Positions 45,716 to 55,447 of a stretch of 64,000 nucleotides of DNA are shown piece by piece (the first letter of the stretch is position 1; each line of letters begins with the position of its first letter). The stretch lies in assembly GCF_001639065.2 (NCBI RefSeq), contig NZ_LQXO02000022.1, forward strand, positions 124,001 to 188,000. Direction: 5' to 3'. Source of the DNA: Vibrio barjaei. GTDB lineage: Bacteria > Pseudomonadota > Gammaproteobacteria > Enterobacterales > Vibrionaceae. Below the pieces are notes generated by a model. The model did not search any database. It was not told where the DNA came from and worked only from the letters and a program-made list of their open reading frames with translations. Both the position numbers and the translations under genes were made by a program.

Positions 45716-47458
45716 ATGACAACCCATCATGCCAATTTTACTGATGTGGCGGCGAACTGTTTTTGGAACGGACTGTATCGTGAGTCTGCACTTGTGGAGA
45801 TTGTGAACAAGGAAGGCACCAAGTACCTTTGTGCTCCTATTCGCGATGGTAAGTTAATTATTGTTGAGGTATTGAGTGAGTCTAATACCGGTATTAACCG
45901 TTATTCACCATCAATTGAGCTGCGCAATTCTCGTGGCGATTATGCAGAGACATTAAGCTTCCAGCAGGCCTGTGAACTCATCATTGCCAATGAGGACATT
46001 GCTGGCAGCATTGATGTTACGCAGCGCAACCATTTCCTCGGTGCGGTATCGGAAAGTCATCGCAATACTTGGGTGGCACTTGAGCAGTATGGTCAAAGCT
46101 TAGGGGAGCAGCAAACGTCGTTTGAGGAATCTGAGCAGAGTTTGTATGTCGGTCACTCATTGCACCCGGCACCAAAAAGTCGCTCCAACCTTAGCTTCGA
46201 AATTAGCCAGCAATTGTCTCCAGAGTTAAAAGCCAATTTCGCTTTGCGTTGGTTTGCAGTGTCCAATGAGTGTGTGTTTGGTGGTGCGGTAACCGGTAGT
46301 GATTGGCGTGAGTATGTTAAGCAGCTTCAGGTGAGTGAAACAGCATTACCTAATACCGCAAAACTGTACTTAAACAGTACGAGCTGGCAGGTTATCCCGA
46401 TGCATCCTTGGCAAGCGACACAGTTGTTAACACTGCCTCAAGTGCAGGAACTGATAGCCTCCGGAAAGTTGGTTGATCTCGGGCTGGGGCAATCTACATG
46501 GTTTGCAACGTCATCCACTCGCGCTATTTATAATCCGACCGCGCCGTTTATGCTCAAGTTCTCGCTGAGTGTGAAATTGACCAATTCGATTCGCTTGTTA
46601 TCTGAGAAGGAAGTGAAGAGAGGGACGGCACTTGCGGGTATTTGCCAATCACTCTCTGATGATGCGAAGAAGTATTTCGCCAATGGATTGTCTATCATCC
46701 ACGAGCCAAGTTACTTCGGTTTAAAGGACAGCAAGGGTGAGGTTATCGATGAATCCTTGGCGACCGTACGCGACAACCCGTTTGCGGTTGATGATCAACA
46801 ATCGATGAAATCTCATGGTGTACTTGCGACCCTTTGCCAGCAGACTCCTTATAAGCAGAGCGGCTATGCATTATCCAACGAACTTCTCATGCTGGCGCAG
46901 AATAATCAAACAGACGCCGAAACATTGGCAACACAATGGTTTGAAGCGTTTTGTGACAACGTTGTAGTACCGATTTTCGAGTTGCAAAGCCAGTTGGGTA
47001 TCGTGTTACTTGCTCATCAACAGAATATCGTTGTAGAGCTAGAGCAAGGTATGCCAACCAAAGGTTATTTTAGAGACTGCCAAGGTGTCGGGTTTACCAA
47101 GCTCGCATTTGAGCACTTCCCGCAATTGGGGAGCCCAGAGACGACAGAAAACTATTGGGATAGAGCAAAAGTAAACCGCTATTTCCCCTACTATCTAATT
47201 TTGAACTCATGTTACGGCGTCATAGCAAGCTTATCGCCATTAGTTGAAGAATCGCTTCTATTTGAGCTGTTGAAGCAGCGTCTAACTCAGCTATACCAAT
47301 CCGCTCCAGCCGATACAGATTGCCTGCATTATGTGCTCAACTCTGACACTTTGTGCTGCAAAGGAAACTTCTATTGTTACCTGCAAGGTTTCAACGAGAA
47401 CTCCATCCCCGATCCTTCGGTTATCTATTTTGAACTTCCTAACTATTTATCACGTTGA
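45716..47458 (+). CDS. iucA: Aerobactin synthetase subunit IucA (NIS synthetase)
   Basis: The 580-residue enzyme is an ATP-dependent NIS synthetase of the IucA/IucC family. It joins one N6-acetyl-N6-hydroxylysine to citrate. The family landmark HPWQATQLL near residue 240, then STRAIYNPTAPFMLKFSLSVKLTNSIR near 280, lie in the ATP-binding region. LAHQQNIVVELEQGMPTKGYFRDCQG near 446 is the catalytic loop. ATG 45716 has GAGG 9 bases upstream, and the length is close to the 574 of E. coli IucA. iucB starts 17 bases later. Confidence 0.93.
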   Translation: MTTHHANFTDVAANCFWNGLYRESALVEIVNKEGTKYLCAPIRDGKLIIVEVLSESNTGINRYSPSIELRNSRGDYAETLSFQQACELIIANEDIAGSIDVTQRNHFLGAVSESHRNTWVALEQYGQSLGEQQTSFEESEQSLYVGHSLHPAPKSRSNLSFEISQQLSPELKANFALRWFAVSNECVFGGAVTGSDWREYVKQLQVSETALPNTAKLYLNSTSWQVIPMHPWQATQLLTLPQVQELIASGKLVDLGLGQSTWFATSSTRAIYNPTAPFMLKFSLSVKLTNSIRLLSEKEVKRGTALAGICQSLSDDAKKYFANGLSIIHEPSYFGLKDSKGEVIDESLATVRDNPFAVDDQQSMKSHGVLATLCQQTPYKQSGYALSNELLMLAQNNQTDAETLATQWFEAFCDNVVVPIFELQSQLGIVLLAHQQNIVVELEQGMPTKGYFRDCQGVGFTKLAFEHFPQLGSPETTENYWDRAKVNRYFPYYLILNSCYGVIASLSPLVEESLLFELLKQRLTQLYQSAPADTDCLHYVLNSDTLCCKGNFYCYLQGFNENSIPDPSVIYFELPNYLSR

Positions 47459-47474
47459 TTAAAAGGGTTACGTC

Positions 47475-48320
47475 GTGAATACAGAACAACTTGTGCGTGA
47501 CGTTGAGACGCAGTTTACTCACCACCCCGACTTAGAGGCGGTGTCGCTAACAGAACAAGAATGCCAGCTTTTAGGTTTTCCTTTGCAGTGGTTGGATAAA
47601 ACGGGAATTGATAGACCTTGTTTCTTCCAAATCAACCACACGGGCCTTTGTCATCAGTCTTCTGATCGTTTTCCCTATAGCAAGCAGCAAAGCGACCCTA
47701 CGAGAGGCTATTTGGCTGCACGTCCACCTAAACCCGAAGGTGAAGTTTACCGTCGATTTGATGTTGCCTTAGAGAAAGTCATATCGTTTCGAACGTTTGA
47801 TTTCGACAAAGACCTAGCTCGCTTTACTCAATGGATGAACAATCCTCGAGTCGCTGAATTCTGGGAGCAAGCTTGGACGGAAGACAAGCTCGAAGAGTTT
47901 GTTGAAAACCGATTCTCGGATGGTTTTACGTTGCCTTTGATTGGCGAAATTGACGGCCAACCATTTGGCTATTTTGAAGTGTATTGGGCCGCCCAAGATA
48001 GGTTAGCGCCTTATTATGATTGCCAGGAATTTGATCGAGGAATCCATCTGCTTGTTGGTGACGAAAACTATCGAGGCAAGCAGTACTTCGACGCATGGTT
48101 GCGTGCCTTGTGCCATTACGCTTTCTTAGACGATGTTCGAACGCAACGTATCGTCATGGAACCTAGATTCGACAACGTGAAGCTGTTTAAACGTCTTGCG
48201 AGCAGTGCGTTCGAAAAGCAGTTTGAATTCAACTTTCCACACAAACGTTCGGCATTAATGATGATGAAACGAGAAGTGTTTTTCCATCTCGCTTGGTCGA
48301 TGGATAGTGAGAGGGTCTAG
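47475..48320 (+). CDS. iucB: N6-hydroxylysine O-acetyltransferase
   Basis: The 281-residue protein transfers acetyl from acetyl-CoA to hydroxylysine in aerobactin synthesis. The GNAT domain spans about residues 95-275, with ARFTQWMNNPRVAEFWEQAW, GYFEVYWAAQDRLAPYYDCQEFDRGIHLLVGDENYRGKQYFDAW as the CoA-binding part and RIVMEPRFDNVKLFKRL near the end. GTG 47475 is preceded by AAAGGG. It is shorter than E. coli IucB at its N-terminus. The iucC start follows 3 bases after its stop. Confidence 0.92.
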   Translation: MNTEQLVRDVETQFTHHPDLEAVSLTEQECQLLGFPLQWLDKTGIDRPCFFQINHTGLCHQSSDRFPYSKQQSDPTRGYLAARPPKPEGEVYRRFDVALEKVISFRTFDFDKDLARFTQWMNNPRVAEFWEQAWTEDKLEEFVENRFSDGFTLPLIGEIDGQPFGYFEVYWAAQDRLAPYYDCQEFDRGIHLLVGDENYRGKQYFDAWLRALCHYAFLDDVRTQRIVMEPRFDNVKLFKRLASSAFEKQFEFNFPHKRSALMMMKREVFFHLAWSMDSERV

Positions 48321-48323
48321 GGT

Positions 48324-50102
48324 ATGGATGCTAGTCAGGCTATTTCTCAGTATTGGTCGCGCGCCAATCGGAATTTGGTGGCAAAAATCATCAGTGAGTT
48401 TCACTACGAGGGTGCGTATGAGATAGGAGAGACCTCAGATTCAAACCTCTGTGCCGCTCGTATCGGCAACGCTCAGTATCATTTTCAGGGACGTAAGCAG
48501 ATATGGGGCAGCTATCGCATTGATGCCGACTCATTAGTTCGTGTTTGTGAAGAGCAAAATAAGACCACTATCGAGGCGAACTTATTATTGGCTGACCTCA
48601 AGCTTCATCTCTCAATGAGTGATCATCGAGTCGCTGAGCACGTCGAAGATATGAACGCTACGTTGTATTCCGATTGCTTGATGATGGCTGAGAATGCAAA
48701 GCGAACTGTGAGTGACATGTGTTCGATGAGCCTAATTGAACAGCAAGCGGCGATTGCAGGGCACCCCAAGTTTGCCTTCAACAAAGGAAGAAGAGGGTGG
48801 GGTGTGAGTGACTTAGAACATTACGCACCGGAATTTAGTGGTCATTTTCAGCTTGTTTGGTTGGCGATTCGTCGCGCTAGTTTACAAGTTGGTATAACCA
48901 GCGGTTTAAACTGGAATCACGATCTTGTGGCAAGCATGTTATCTCCATCTGAAATGGTGTTGTTTGAGAACAAACTTGCAGCAGATTCGCTGAACCCAGA
49001 AGACTATCTGTTGATACCCGTTCACCCATGGCAATGGGAGAATAAGTTGGCGATGGCCTACATTAAAGAGATAAGTGATAAGACACTGGTTTATCTTGGT
49101 GGTGCAGGTAAAAAGGTCTCGCCGCAGTTATCCATTCGAACTTTGAGTGTCATTGATGATTCGAGCGGCATTCCAGCGTTTGATATCAAACTTCCTCTTA
49201 CTATTATGAATACCTCGTGTTATCGAGGCATTCCAAGTCGATATATCCAAGCGGGACCTTATGCTTCGAGCTGGATAAAACAAAAATGCGAAACAGATCT
49301 TGAGCTGCAACGGCTAGGTACTCAAGCGTTGGAAGAGCCGGCGAGTGCGTATTTAGCGTCCAGTGCCTATTCACAGTTACAAGACGCCCCCTATCGATTT
49401 CACGAGTTACTTGGCGTTATTTGGCGAGAATCCGCAGAAAGTAAACTGGAACCCGGTGAACACGCCTACTTGATGGCATTGCTGTTTGAGTTAGACAGTC
49501 ATGGTCAACCTGTGGTGATAGAACTGATCAACCAGTCTGGACTGACGGCGACGCAGTGGCTGGAAAAACTATTTACCGCGGTCGTGATTCCTTACTACCA
49601 CTTGTTGGTGAAGTATGGAATATCGCTCATCGCCCATGGTCAAAACGTCACAGTTGTATGTCGTGACGGCACTCCTGAGCGAATTCTTTTAAAAGATTTT
49701 CAAGGCGATATGCGGTTAGTTCAAACGGATATTCCTGAGCTTGATGCACTACCAGATATTGTCAAACAAGTCACCACACGCCTACCGGAAGAACTGATCA
49801 TTCATGATCTGCAAACTGGTCATTTCGTTACGGTACTGAGATTTTTATCTCCGCTGCTTGAGAAAATTGAGGTGACAGAGCTGGAGTTTTACTCCGTATT
49901 AGCAAGAACCATCCGTCAATATCAAGCCAGACATCCGGAGCTTGCTTCACGTTATGAAGCACTGGATCTATTCAAACCACAGATCCTAAAACTGGGCCTC
50001 AATCTGTCTAAATTCAGGCACGATACCGACAACAGCAGCGACCGTATGCTTCCGGATATGGATCTTTATATGGACAACCCACTTTATTTTTCAGAACGAT
50101 AA
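48324..50102 (+). CDS. iucC: Aerobactin synthetase subunit IucC (NIS synthetase)
   Basis: The 592-residue NIS synthetase adds the second acyl-hydroxylysine to give aerobactin. Landmarks are GHPKFAFNKGRRGWGVSDLEHYAPEF near residue 147, LIPVHPWQWENKLA near 232, SIRTLSVIDDSSGIPAFDIKLPLTIMNTSCYRGIPSRYI near 272 and SLIAHGQNVTVVCRDGTPERILLKDFQGDMR near 432. The ATG follows GAGAGGG. It is paralogous to iucA, which accounts for the repeated plan. Confidence 0.94.
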   Translation: MDASQAISQYWSRANRNLVAKIISEFHYEGAYEIGETSDSNLCAARIGNAQYHFQGRKQIWGSYRIDADSLVRVCEEQNKTTIEANLLLADLKLHLSMSDHRVAEHVEDMNATLYSDCLMMAENAKRTVSDMCSMSLIEQQAAIAGHPKFAFNKGRRGWGVSDLEHYAPEFSGHFQLVWLAIRRASLQVGITSGLNWNHDLVASMLSPSEMVLFENKLAADSLNPEDYLLIPVHPWQWENKLAMAYIKEISDKTLVYLGGAGKKVSPQLSIRTLSVIDDSSGIPAFDIKLPLTIMNTSCYRGIPSRYIQAGPYASSWIKQKCETDLELQRLGTQALEEPASAYLASSAYSQLQDAPYRFHELLGVIWRESAESKLEPGEHAYLMALLFELDSHGQPVVIELINQSGLTATQWLEKLFTAVVIPYYHLLVKYGISLIAHGQNVTVVCRDGTPERILLKDFQGDMRLVQTDIPELDALPDIVKQVTTRLPEELIIHDLQTGHFVTVLRFLSPLLEKIEVTELEFYSVLARTIRQYQARHPELASRYEALDLFKPQILKLGLNLSKFRHDTDNSSDRMLPDMDLYMDNPLYFSER

Positions 50103-50113
50103 GGATGACTACT

Positions 50114-51451
50114 ATGACAAATTCAAAGCAACACGAAATATACGATCTTGTAGGGATAGGCGCAGGACCTTTCAATTTGAGCATTGCTGCGCTGTCTAAT
50201 GAAGTTAATACATTAAAAACCGTATTCTTAGAGGCGCGAAGCGAGTTTTCATGGCATCCGGGGTTATTATTGGATGGTGCCAATATGCAAACTCATTTCT
50301 TAAAAGATCTTGTGAGCGCAGTTTGTCCGATGAGTGAATATTCATTCTTAAATTACCTAGTCTCTAATAAAAAATATTATCGTTTTTTGAGTACGGAACA
50401 GAGCTGTATTAGTAGACAAGAATTTTCTGATTATCTTTCTTGGGCAAGTAAAAATATGCCTAACGTTGTGTTTGATAGTGCGGTACAGAATATTGAGAAG
50501 CACGATGGTTTATATCACATACACACCAAAGATTCGGTTTATCGTGCCCGCCATATTTGTCTTGGAACGGGCAAAACGCCGTACTTCCCTGAATGTACTA
50601 AGCCTTCTCTAGGGGCCAATGTATTTCATGCGGCCGAAATTGGTCTGCGAGAGCGTAACTTAACAGGAAGAAGAGTCACCATTATCGGAGGAGGACAGTC
50701 TGGTGCTGATATATTCCTAAATGTTTTAAGGGAGAAATGGGGTAAACCAAGCCACTTGAACTGGGTGACAAGAAGAGCGAACTATCAACCTTTAGATGAA
50801 GCTGCCTTTACCAATGAATACTTTACCCCAGAATACGTTGATACGTTTATTGGATTAAACGACAGGGTAAAACAACGTGAAATCGCCCATCAAAAACTTA
50901 CGTCTGACGGCGTTACTCAGAAATGCCTATTGGAGATATATCAAGAGTTATATCAACGATTTGACGTTATGAAGGAAGAGCGTTGGATAGAGCTTCTCCC
51001 ACATCGCACTCTGACAGCAATGGAAGAAACATCACAAGGGCTGAAGCTCAACTACGCTAACGCAATTACTGAAACAGACGAGGAAGACAATGCCGACATA
51101 GTCATTCTGGCAACGGGGTATCAAGGGCAATTGCCTTCCTGTGCTAAAGCACTTGAAAGTAGCTTTGAGCGTGACCAAAACAGACAGATTCGACTCAATG
51201 GCGCATTTTCTATTGAACTGAGTGACGGCGATGAAATAGGTAATGTATTTGTGGTGAATGCCGGTTTACATTCACACGGAATTGCTGAGCCGCAATTAAG
51301 TTTGGCAGCATGGCGTGCGGCGAAAATAATAAATCAAGTTGCAGGTCAAGTTGCTTTTGATATTGAGGCTGTTAATGGTCTTATGAATTGGGGAAACATT
51401 AAGATGGAGCGTTATGAAGAAAGGGCATTAAAAGAATTAGCTACTTCTTAA
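50114..51451 (+). CDS. iucD: L-lysine N6-monooxygenase
   Basis: The 445-residue flavoenzyme hydroxylates lysine at N6 with FAD, NADPH and oxygen, the first step of aerobactin synthesis. FAD loop: YDLVGIGAGPFNLSIAALS near residue 12. NADPH loop: RVTIIGGGQSGADIFLNVL near 195. The substrate and C-terminal motif is ATGYQG near 340, followed by HSHGIAEPQLS near 405. An ATG at 50105 exists, but AAGGA at 50101-50105 overlaps it and is well placed for ATG 50114. Confidence 0.94.
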   Translation: MTNSKQHEIYDLVGIGAGPFNLSIAALSNEVNTLKTVFLEARSEFSWHPGLLLDGANMQTHFLKDLVSAVCPMSEYSFLNYLVSNKKYYRFLSTEQSCISRQEFSDYLSWASKNMPNVVFDSAVQNIEKHDGLYHIHTKDSVYRARHICLGTGKTPYFPECTKPSLGANVFHAAEIGLRERNLTGRRVTIIGGGQSGADIFLNVLREKWGKPSHLNWVTRRANYQPLDEAAFTNEYFTPEYVDTFIGLNDRVKQREIAHQKLTSDGVTQKCLLEIYQELYQRFDVMKEERWIELLPHRTLTAMEETSQGLKLNYANAITETDEEDNADIVILATGYQGQLPSCAKALESSFERDQNRQIRLNGAFSIELSDGDEIGNVFVVNAGLHSHGIAEPQLSLAAWRAAKIINQVAGQVAFDIEAVNGLMNWGNIKMERYEERALKELATS

Positions 51452-51526
51452 ATAACAAAAGCATCAATTATATAACTGGGTTATTAACGACTAATTATTG
51501 CAAAACGTGACAAACTAGTAATAGAA

Positions 51527-51550
51527 ATGGTAATAATTATCATTTATCAT
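51527..51550 (+). promoter_or_regulatory. Fur-like box before iutA
   Basis: ATGGTAATAATTATCATTTA and the four bases that follow contain overlapping GGTAAT/ATTATC/ATTTATC hexamers with dyad symmetry, a strong Fur-like site. It lies 87 bases before the receptor gene. Confidence 0.75.
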
Positions 51551-51636
51551 TCGTTTCGCTTGTGGGATGGGCGTGCTACACCAACAGCACTGCCGATAAT
51601 TAGAGTTAATAACCAAAAATGTAAAAGAGTCAGAAA

Positions 51637-53772
51637 ATGAAAATCAGCTCAAGGAAGTTCCCCCTTAACGCCATTTTGGCGACCATGATAGTGTCAGGTG
51701 TTTCAGCTTCAGCAGTGGCGGAAACTGAATCGTCAAATACCGCTACTAATACCGATGAAAAAATGGTGGTAGTAGCGAGCCGTACTCCAAAAAGTATCAG
51801 TGAAATTCCGGGTACGGTTTGGTACGTGGGTACAGAGGAAATTGAAGAACAATATCGCGCAGGCAAGAGCTTGGATGAAATCCTTGCGGCGACTGTGCCT
51901 TCACTTGATGTAAATAGTGGTGGTCGAACGCACTCGGGGCAGAACCTGCGTGGACGAAGCATCATGGTAATGATTGATGGCGTGTCATTGCAGTCAGTTC
52001 GTTCTATTAGTCGTCAATTAGACTCCATTGACCCGTTCAATATCGAACGCATAGAAGTGCTATCAGGTGCGACATCGGTTTATGGTGCTGGTTCGAGTGG
52101 TGGTGTCATCAATATTGTGACTAAAAAAGCACAAAGCAACGATCTTCAATTTGAATCATTTGTCGGTGGTACATCAGGCTTTAACTCTAGTGAAGACGGG
52201 GATTATAAGCTCGCTCAGTCTGTTTCAGGTGGTAACGACAAAGTGCGCGGTCGTGCATCGGTTGCTTACAACAAGACACAAGCTTACTACGACGCGAATG
52301 GCAAGATGGTGACGCCAGATATTACCCAAGGCTCGACTCAGTTTAACGAGACAGTCGACTTATTGGGTAATATGCAAATTAGTCTTACTGATACTCAAGA
52401 CCTTAACCTGTTAGCTCAGTACTATAATAGTCAACAAGATTCGCCTTACGGTTTGTATTTTGAGAAGGACAGCAATGGTGTCTATAAGTTTGTTGATGTT
52501 CGCAAAGGCTATGAAGCTGATCGTCAGCAGGGCACTGAGCGCTATATGCTAAGTGCGCAATACACCAATCAAAGCTTCCTGAATCATTTGCTCATTGCTG
52601 AGCTATCGTATCGTAAGGAGGATCATACGTTCTCGCCATACACCCAAGATGGTGGAACATCACTTAAGTTAAGTTCATCTAACCAAAATACCGATATTTT
52701 CGCGCTAAAAACGGCGCTAAGTAAGTCGTTTGATAAGCTGCAATTAACTTATGGTGTTGATGGTTTTATTGACCGATTCTCAAGCGATCAGGCACTTTAT
52801 AATCAAACCATCACGGAAAATACTGGTGGCTTGGTTAACAAAATTGATTCTATTCAAGGACGTTATCCAGGGATTGATACCTATGCCTTAGCGGGTTTTG
52901 TTCAAGCTGAATATGCACTGACCACCGATTGGACGCTTCAAGGTGGCTATCGTTATCAGTACATGAACACCAAAGTAGATGACTTCAAGAAAAACGCGAG
53001 TACAGCGCTCGTTCCGGGCGGTGAAACGGACTATTCTGCGAACTTGTTCAACTTGGGCACTATTTACCATCTTGATCAAACCTCCCAAGTTTGGGCTAAC
53101 TTCTCTCAAGGCTTTGACCTGGCGAACCCAGCGAAGTACTACGGCAAAGATCCATCAGTTAATGTTAATGACACTAAACTAGATGGTATTCGCACCGATA
53201 GTTACGAAGTGGGTTATCGCAATGATTGGGACAAAGTGTCGCTGCAAACGGCGGCATACTATTCATACTCTGATGGCTCGGTTGAATACTCGGCGGATCA
53301 AAGTATTAAAGGTATTTCCAACCCAATTCGTATCTACGGTGCGGAAGCTCAGTTAACATATTGGGCGACCAACAATCTTCAACTAGGTGCTACAGGCCAC
53401 TATGTGGTTTCTGAAGAGAAAGCAGACTCTGGTTGGGAAGCGTATAAAGCGATGGAAGCCAGTGTTCCAAAAGCGAGTGCTTGGTTAGGTTGGTATGAAG
53501 AAAACTACAACGTGAAGCTACAAAGCTTATCAACGTTTGATTACAAAGATGCGGATGATCGTAAACTTGAAGGTTATACCGTTGTTGACCTGATGGGCAG
53601 TTACAAGCTGCCAGTGGGTAGCCTTGGGTTTGGTATCAAAAACCTGTTCAATGCTGACTACCAAACCACTTGGAGCCAGCGTGCAACATACTGGTATAGC
53701 GGTACTCCAGCACTATATGACTACAAAGGTCGCGGACGTACGTTTACTTTGAACTATCAAGTTAAGTACTAG
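51637..53772 (+). CDS. iutA: TonB-dependent ferric aerobactin receptor
   Basis: The 711-residue outer membrane receptor has a signal peptide ending ASAVAETES, a TonB box around EKMVVVASRTP near residue 45, and a plug domain with IPGTVWYVGTEEIEEQYRAGKSLDEIL and YGAGSSGGVINIVTKKA. A 22-strand barrel follows, ending FTLNYQVKY with the aromatic terminal residue expected for insertion by BamA. It imports ferric aerobactin, with the FhuCDB-like proteins acting next. It lies downstream of iucD with its own Fur-like box. Confidence 0.94.
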   Translation: MKISSRKFPLNAILATMIVSGVSASAVAETESSNTATNTDEKMVVVASRTPKSISEIPGTVWYVGTEEIEEQYRAGKSLDEILAATVPSLDVNSGGRTHSGQNLRGRSIMVMIDGVSLQSVRSISRQLDSIDPFNIERIEVLSGATSVYGAGSSGGVINIVTKKAQSNDLQFESFVGGTSGFNSSEDGDYKLAQSVSGGNDKVRGRASVAYNKTQAYYDANGKMVTPDITQGSTQFNETVDLLGNMQISLTDTQDLNLLAQYYNSQQDSPYGLYFEKDSNGVYKFVDVRKGYEADRQQGTERYMLSAQYTNQSFLNHLLIAELSYRKEDHTFSPYTQDGGTSLKLSSSNQNTDIFALKTALSKSFDKLQLTYGVDGFIDRFSSDQALYNQTITENTGGLVNKIDSIQGRYPGIDTYALAGFVQAEYALTTDWTLQGGYRYQYMNTKVDDFKKNASTALVPGGETDYSANLFNLGTIYHLDQTSQVWANFSQGFDLANPAKYYGKDPSVNVNDTKLDGIRTDSYEVGYRNDWDKVSLQTAAYYSYSDGSVEYSADQSIKGISNPIRIYGAEAQLTYWATNNLQLGATGHYVVSEEKADSGWEAYKAMEASVPKASAWLGWYEENYNVKLQSLSTFDYKDADDRKLEGYTVVDLMGSYKLPVGSLGFGIKNLFNADYQTTWSQRATYWYSGTPALYDYKGRGRTFTLNYQVKY

Positions 53773-53786
53773 TTGTTGTGATAAAT

Positions 53787-53815
53787 AAAAGGTCTAGCAC
53801 AGTCTAGACCTTTTT
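53787..53815. terminator. Terminator of iutA
   Basis: AAAAGGTCTAG (53787-53797) pairs with CTAGACCTTTT (53804-53814). T and A runs on both sides let it also serve the convergent small gene. Confidence 0.9.
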
Positions 53816-53836
53816 ACTTTCTATCTGTCGGCGATG

Positions 53837-54082
53837 TTAGTTACGCTTTGGACCAGTTCTCACTAGTTCTTTGCCGTTTTCATACACATCTTTAGATACC
53901 CAACGACCTAGCAGAAGCTCGTGTTTGTCGCTTAATACCGCAACAAATGGACGACCATCAGAATTAGAGGTTGCTAACGCGATGCCAGCGACGTCTTTTA
54001 GTCCCAATGCACCACTTTCTACTTGAATGAGAAAGTTCTCTAGCTGCTCAAGCGTTTCAATTACATCATTTTCAATATTCAT
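53837..54082 (-). CDS. Small protein of unknown function
   Basis: The 81-residue acidic protein begins MNIENDVIETLEQLENFLIQ and continues with LKDVAGIALATSNSDGRPF and LLLGRWVSKDVYENGKELV. No signal or membrane helix. Not recognised. A possible ribosome site, AGAGAT, lies before the ATG. Confidence 0.6.
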   Translation of the reverse strand: MNIENDVIETLEQLENFLIQVESGALGLKDVAGIALATSNSDGRPFVAVLSDKHELLLGRWVSKDVYENGKELVRTGPKRN

Positions 54083-54165
54083 CAGATTCTATCTCTTGCA
54101 GATAATGATTGGTGGCGTACTCTACCTAAGTTAAACCAAGAAACCAATAATAGGCTGGGTAGTAA

Positions 54166-54804
54166 ATGAAAAAAGTGTTGATAGCAGGCTTTGATGTGTT
54201 TGGAGATAACATGATTAACCCTGCGTTGGAAGCGATTAAACGACTATCCAATCAGCAGCTCCAAGGTGCAGAAATACGGGTATGCAAAGTACCCGTCACG
54301 CGATATGAATCTATCGACACAGTGGTTGCCGCTATTGAGACTCACCAACCCGACGTAGTTCTAAGTGTTGGGCTAGGTGCAGGACGAGCTGCGATTACAC
54401 CTGAGCGAGTTGCTATTAACATCGATGACTTTCGCATCGCTGATAATAACGGCAATCAGCCAATTGATGTTCCTATTGTGAGCGATGGACCCGATGCGTA
54501 TTTCAGCACGCTGCCCATTAAGGCGATAACAGTAACACTACAACAACAGGGTATTCCCTGTCAGGTATCCAATACTGCGGGGACGTTTGTGTGCAATCAC
54601 CTATTTTATGGTGTGCAACATTACTTGCGGGGTAGTGGTATTAAACATGGCTTCATTCATGTTCCATTGTTACCTGAGCAAGATACCGACAACAGTCTAC
54701 CTACTATGTCGTTGGATAAGATTGTCGAGGGGTTGAGACTTGCGGCTCAGGTTGCGGTTAATTGTGATAAAGATAGTAAAGTGGGAGCAGGACAGATTTG
54801 CTGA
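54166..54804 (+). CDS. pcp: Pyrrolidone-carboxylate peptidase (peptidase C15)
   Basis: The 212-residue cysteine peptidase removes N-terminal pyroglutamate from peptides. The active Glu is in [14 protein letters not shown] near residue 80, the Cys in [16 protein letters not shown] near 142, and the His in [11 protein letters not shown] near 165. Length and spacing match the family. It is followed by a hairpin shared with the convergent acetyltransferase gene. Confidence 0.93.
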   Translation: MKKVLIAGFDVFGDNMINPALEAIKRLSNQQLQGAEIRVCKVPVTRYESIDTVVAAIETHQPDVVLSVGLGAGRAAITPERVAINIDDFRIADNNGNQPIDVPIVSDGPDAYFSTLPIKAITVTLQQQGIPCQVSNTAGTFVCNHLFYGVQHYLRGSGIKHGFIHVPLLPEQDTDNSLPTMSLDKIVEGLRLAAQVAVNCDKDSKVGAGQIC

Positions 54805-54820
54805 CAGAAGTGAAGCCAAT

Positions 54821-54851
54821 ACCAAGAACACGGTGATCTCGTGTTCTTGGT
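54821..54851. terminator. Hairpin between pcp and the acetyltransferase gene
   Basis: ACCAAGAACAC (54821-54831) pairs with GTGTTCTTGGT (54841-54851). Confidence 0.7.
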
Positions 54852-54861
54852 AAAATTGTCA

Positions 54862-55359
54862 CTACAGTTGATCTTTTAATCGAGCCATATAATACGTCGA
54901 TATAAATTCGCCGTCTCGAAAGACTGAGCACAGCGCCTCACCTTCAATCTCAAAACCGAATTTAGAGTAGAGGGCGATAGCTGCCTTATTGTCGGCGTTT
55001 ACTTCGATCTGTACCCTTTGAACATTGAGCCAATTATCTGTTAGGTCTAACACGGTTTCCACCAGTCGGCTTCCAATGCCTAAACCATGATATTCATCAT
55101 GAACACCAATCCCAAAGCTTGCACAGTGGGCCGTTCTTGGGCGCTGAGAATGTTCTAGTCCAATATTACCGACAATTTTTCCGTCTAATTCGGCTACGTA
55201 GCTATACACTCCAGCAGGTATATTACTTAGCCTTTCTTGCCACATTGCGACCGAAGGTAAGGGCAGTTGTAGGGTTTCTCGTTGTGCTTTTGGTTGCGAA
55301 TAGAGCTGACTCAGACCCTCTGCGTCTCGTAGTTCTGTTGGTCGAATAATAACGTTCAT
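54862..55359 (-). CDS. GNAT acetyltransferase, YhhY/AaaT-like
   Basis: The 165-residue protein aligns along its length with E. coli YhhY by eye: RETLQLPLPSVAMWQERL, DGKIVGNIGLEHSQRPRTAH, FGIGVHDEYHGLGIGSRLVE with the acetyl-CoA loop, TDNWLNVQRVQIEVNADNKAAI and FGFEIEGEA, ending YYMARLK. E. coli AaaT acetylates certain amino acids. The ATG follows GAGGCTGAC. Confidence 0.88.
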   Translation of the reverse strand: MNVIIRPTELRDAEGLSQLYSQPKAQRETLQLPLPSVAMWQERLSNIPAGVYSYVAELDGKIVGNIGLEHSQRPRTAHCASFGIGVHDEYHGLGIGSRLVETVLDLTDNWLNVQRVQIEVNADNKAAIALYSKFGFEIEGEALCSVFRDGEFISTYYMARLKDQL

Positions 55360-55447
55360 GTCAGCCTCCTCGCTTGTGATGTTGTTAACTCCTATAACTA
55401 ATTGAATTTTTTATCATAAGCAAGCGCTTTATCTTATTGGATTGAGA

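Noticed and set aside
53787..53815. Start of another iron gene after iutA
   Set aside because: A strong terminator closes the locus and the next gene is convergent and unrelated.
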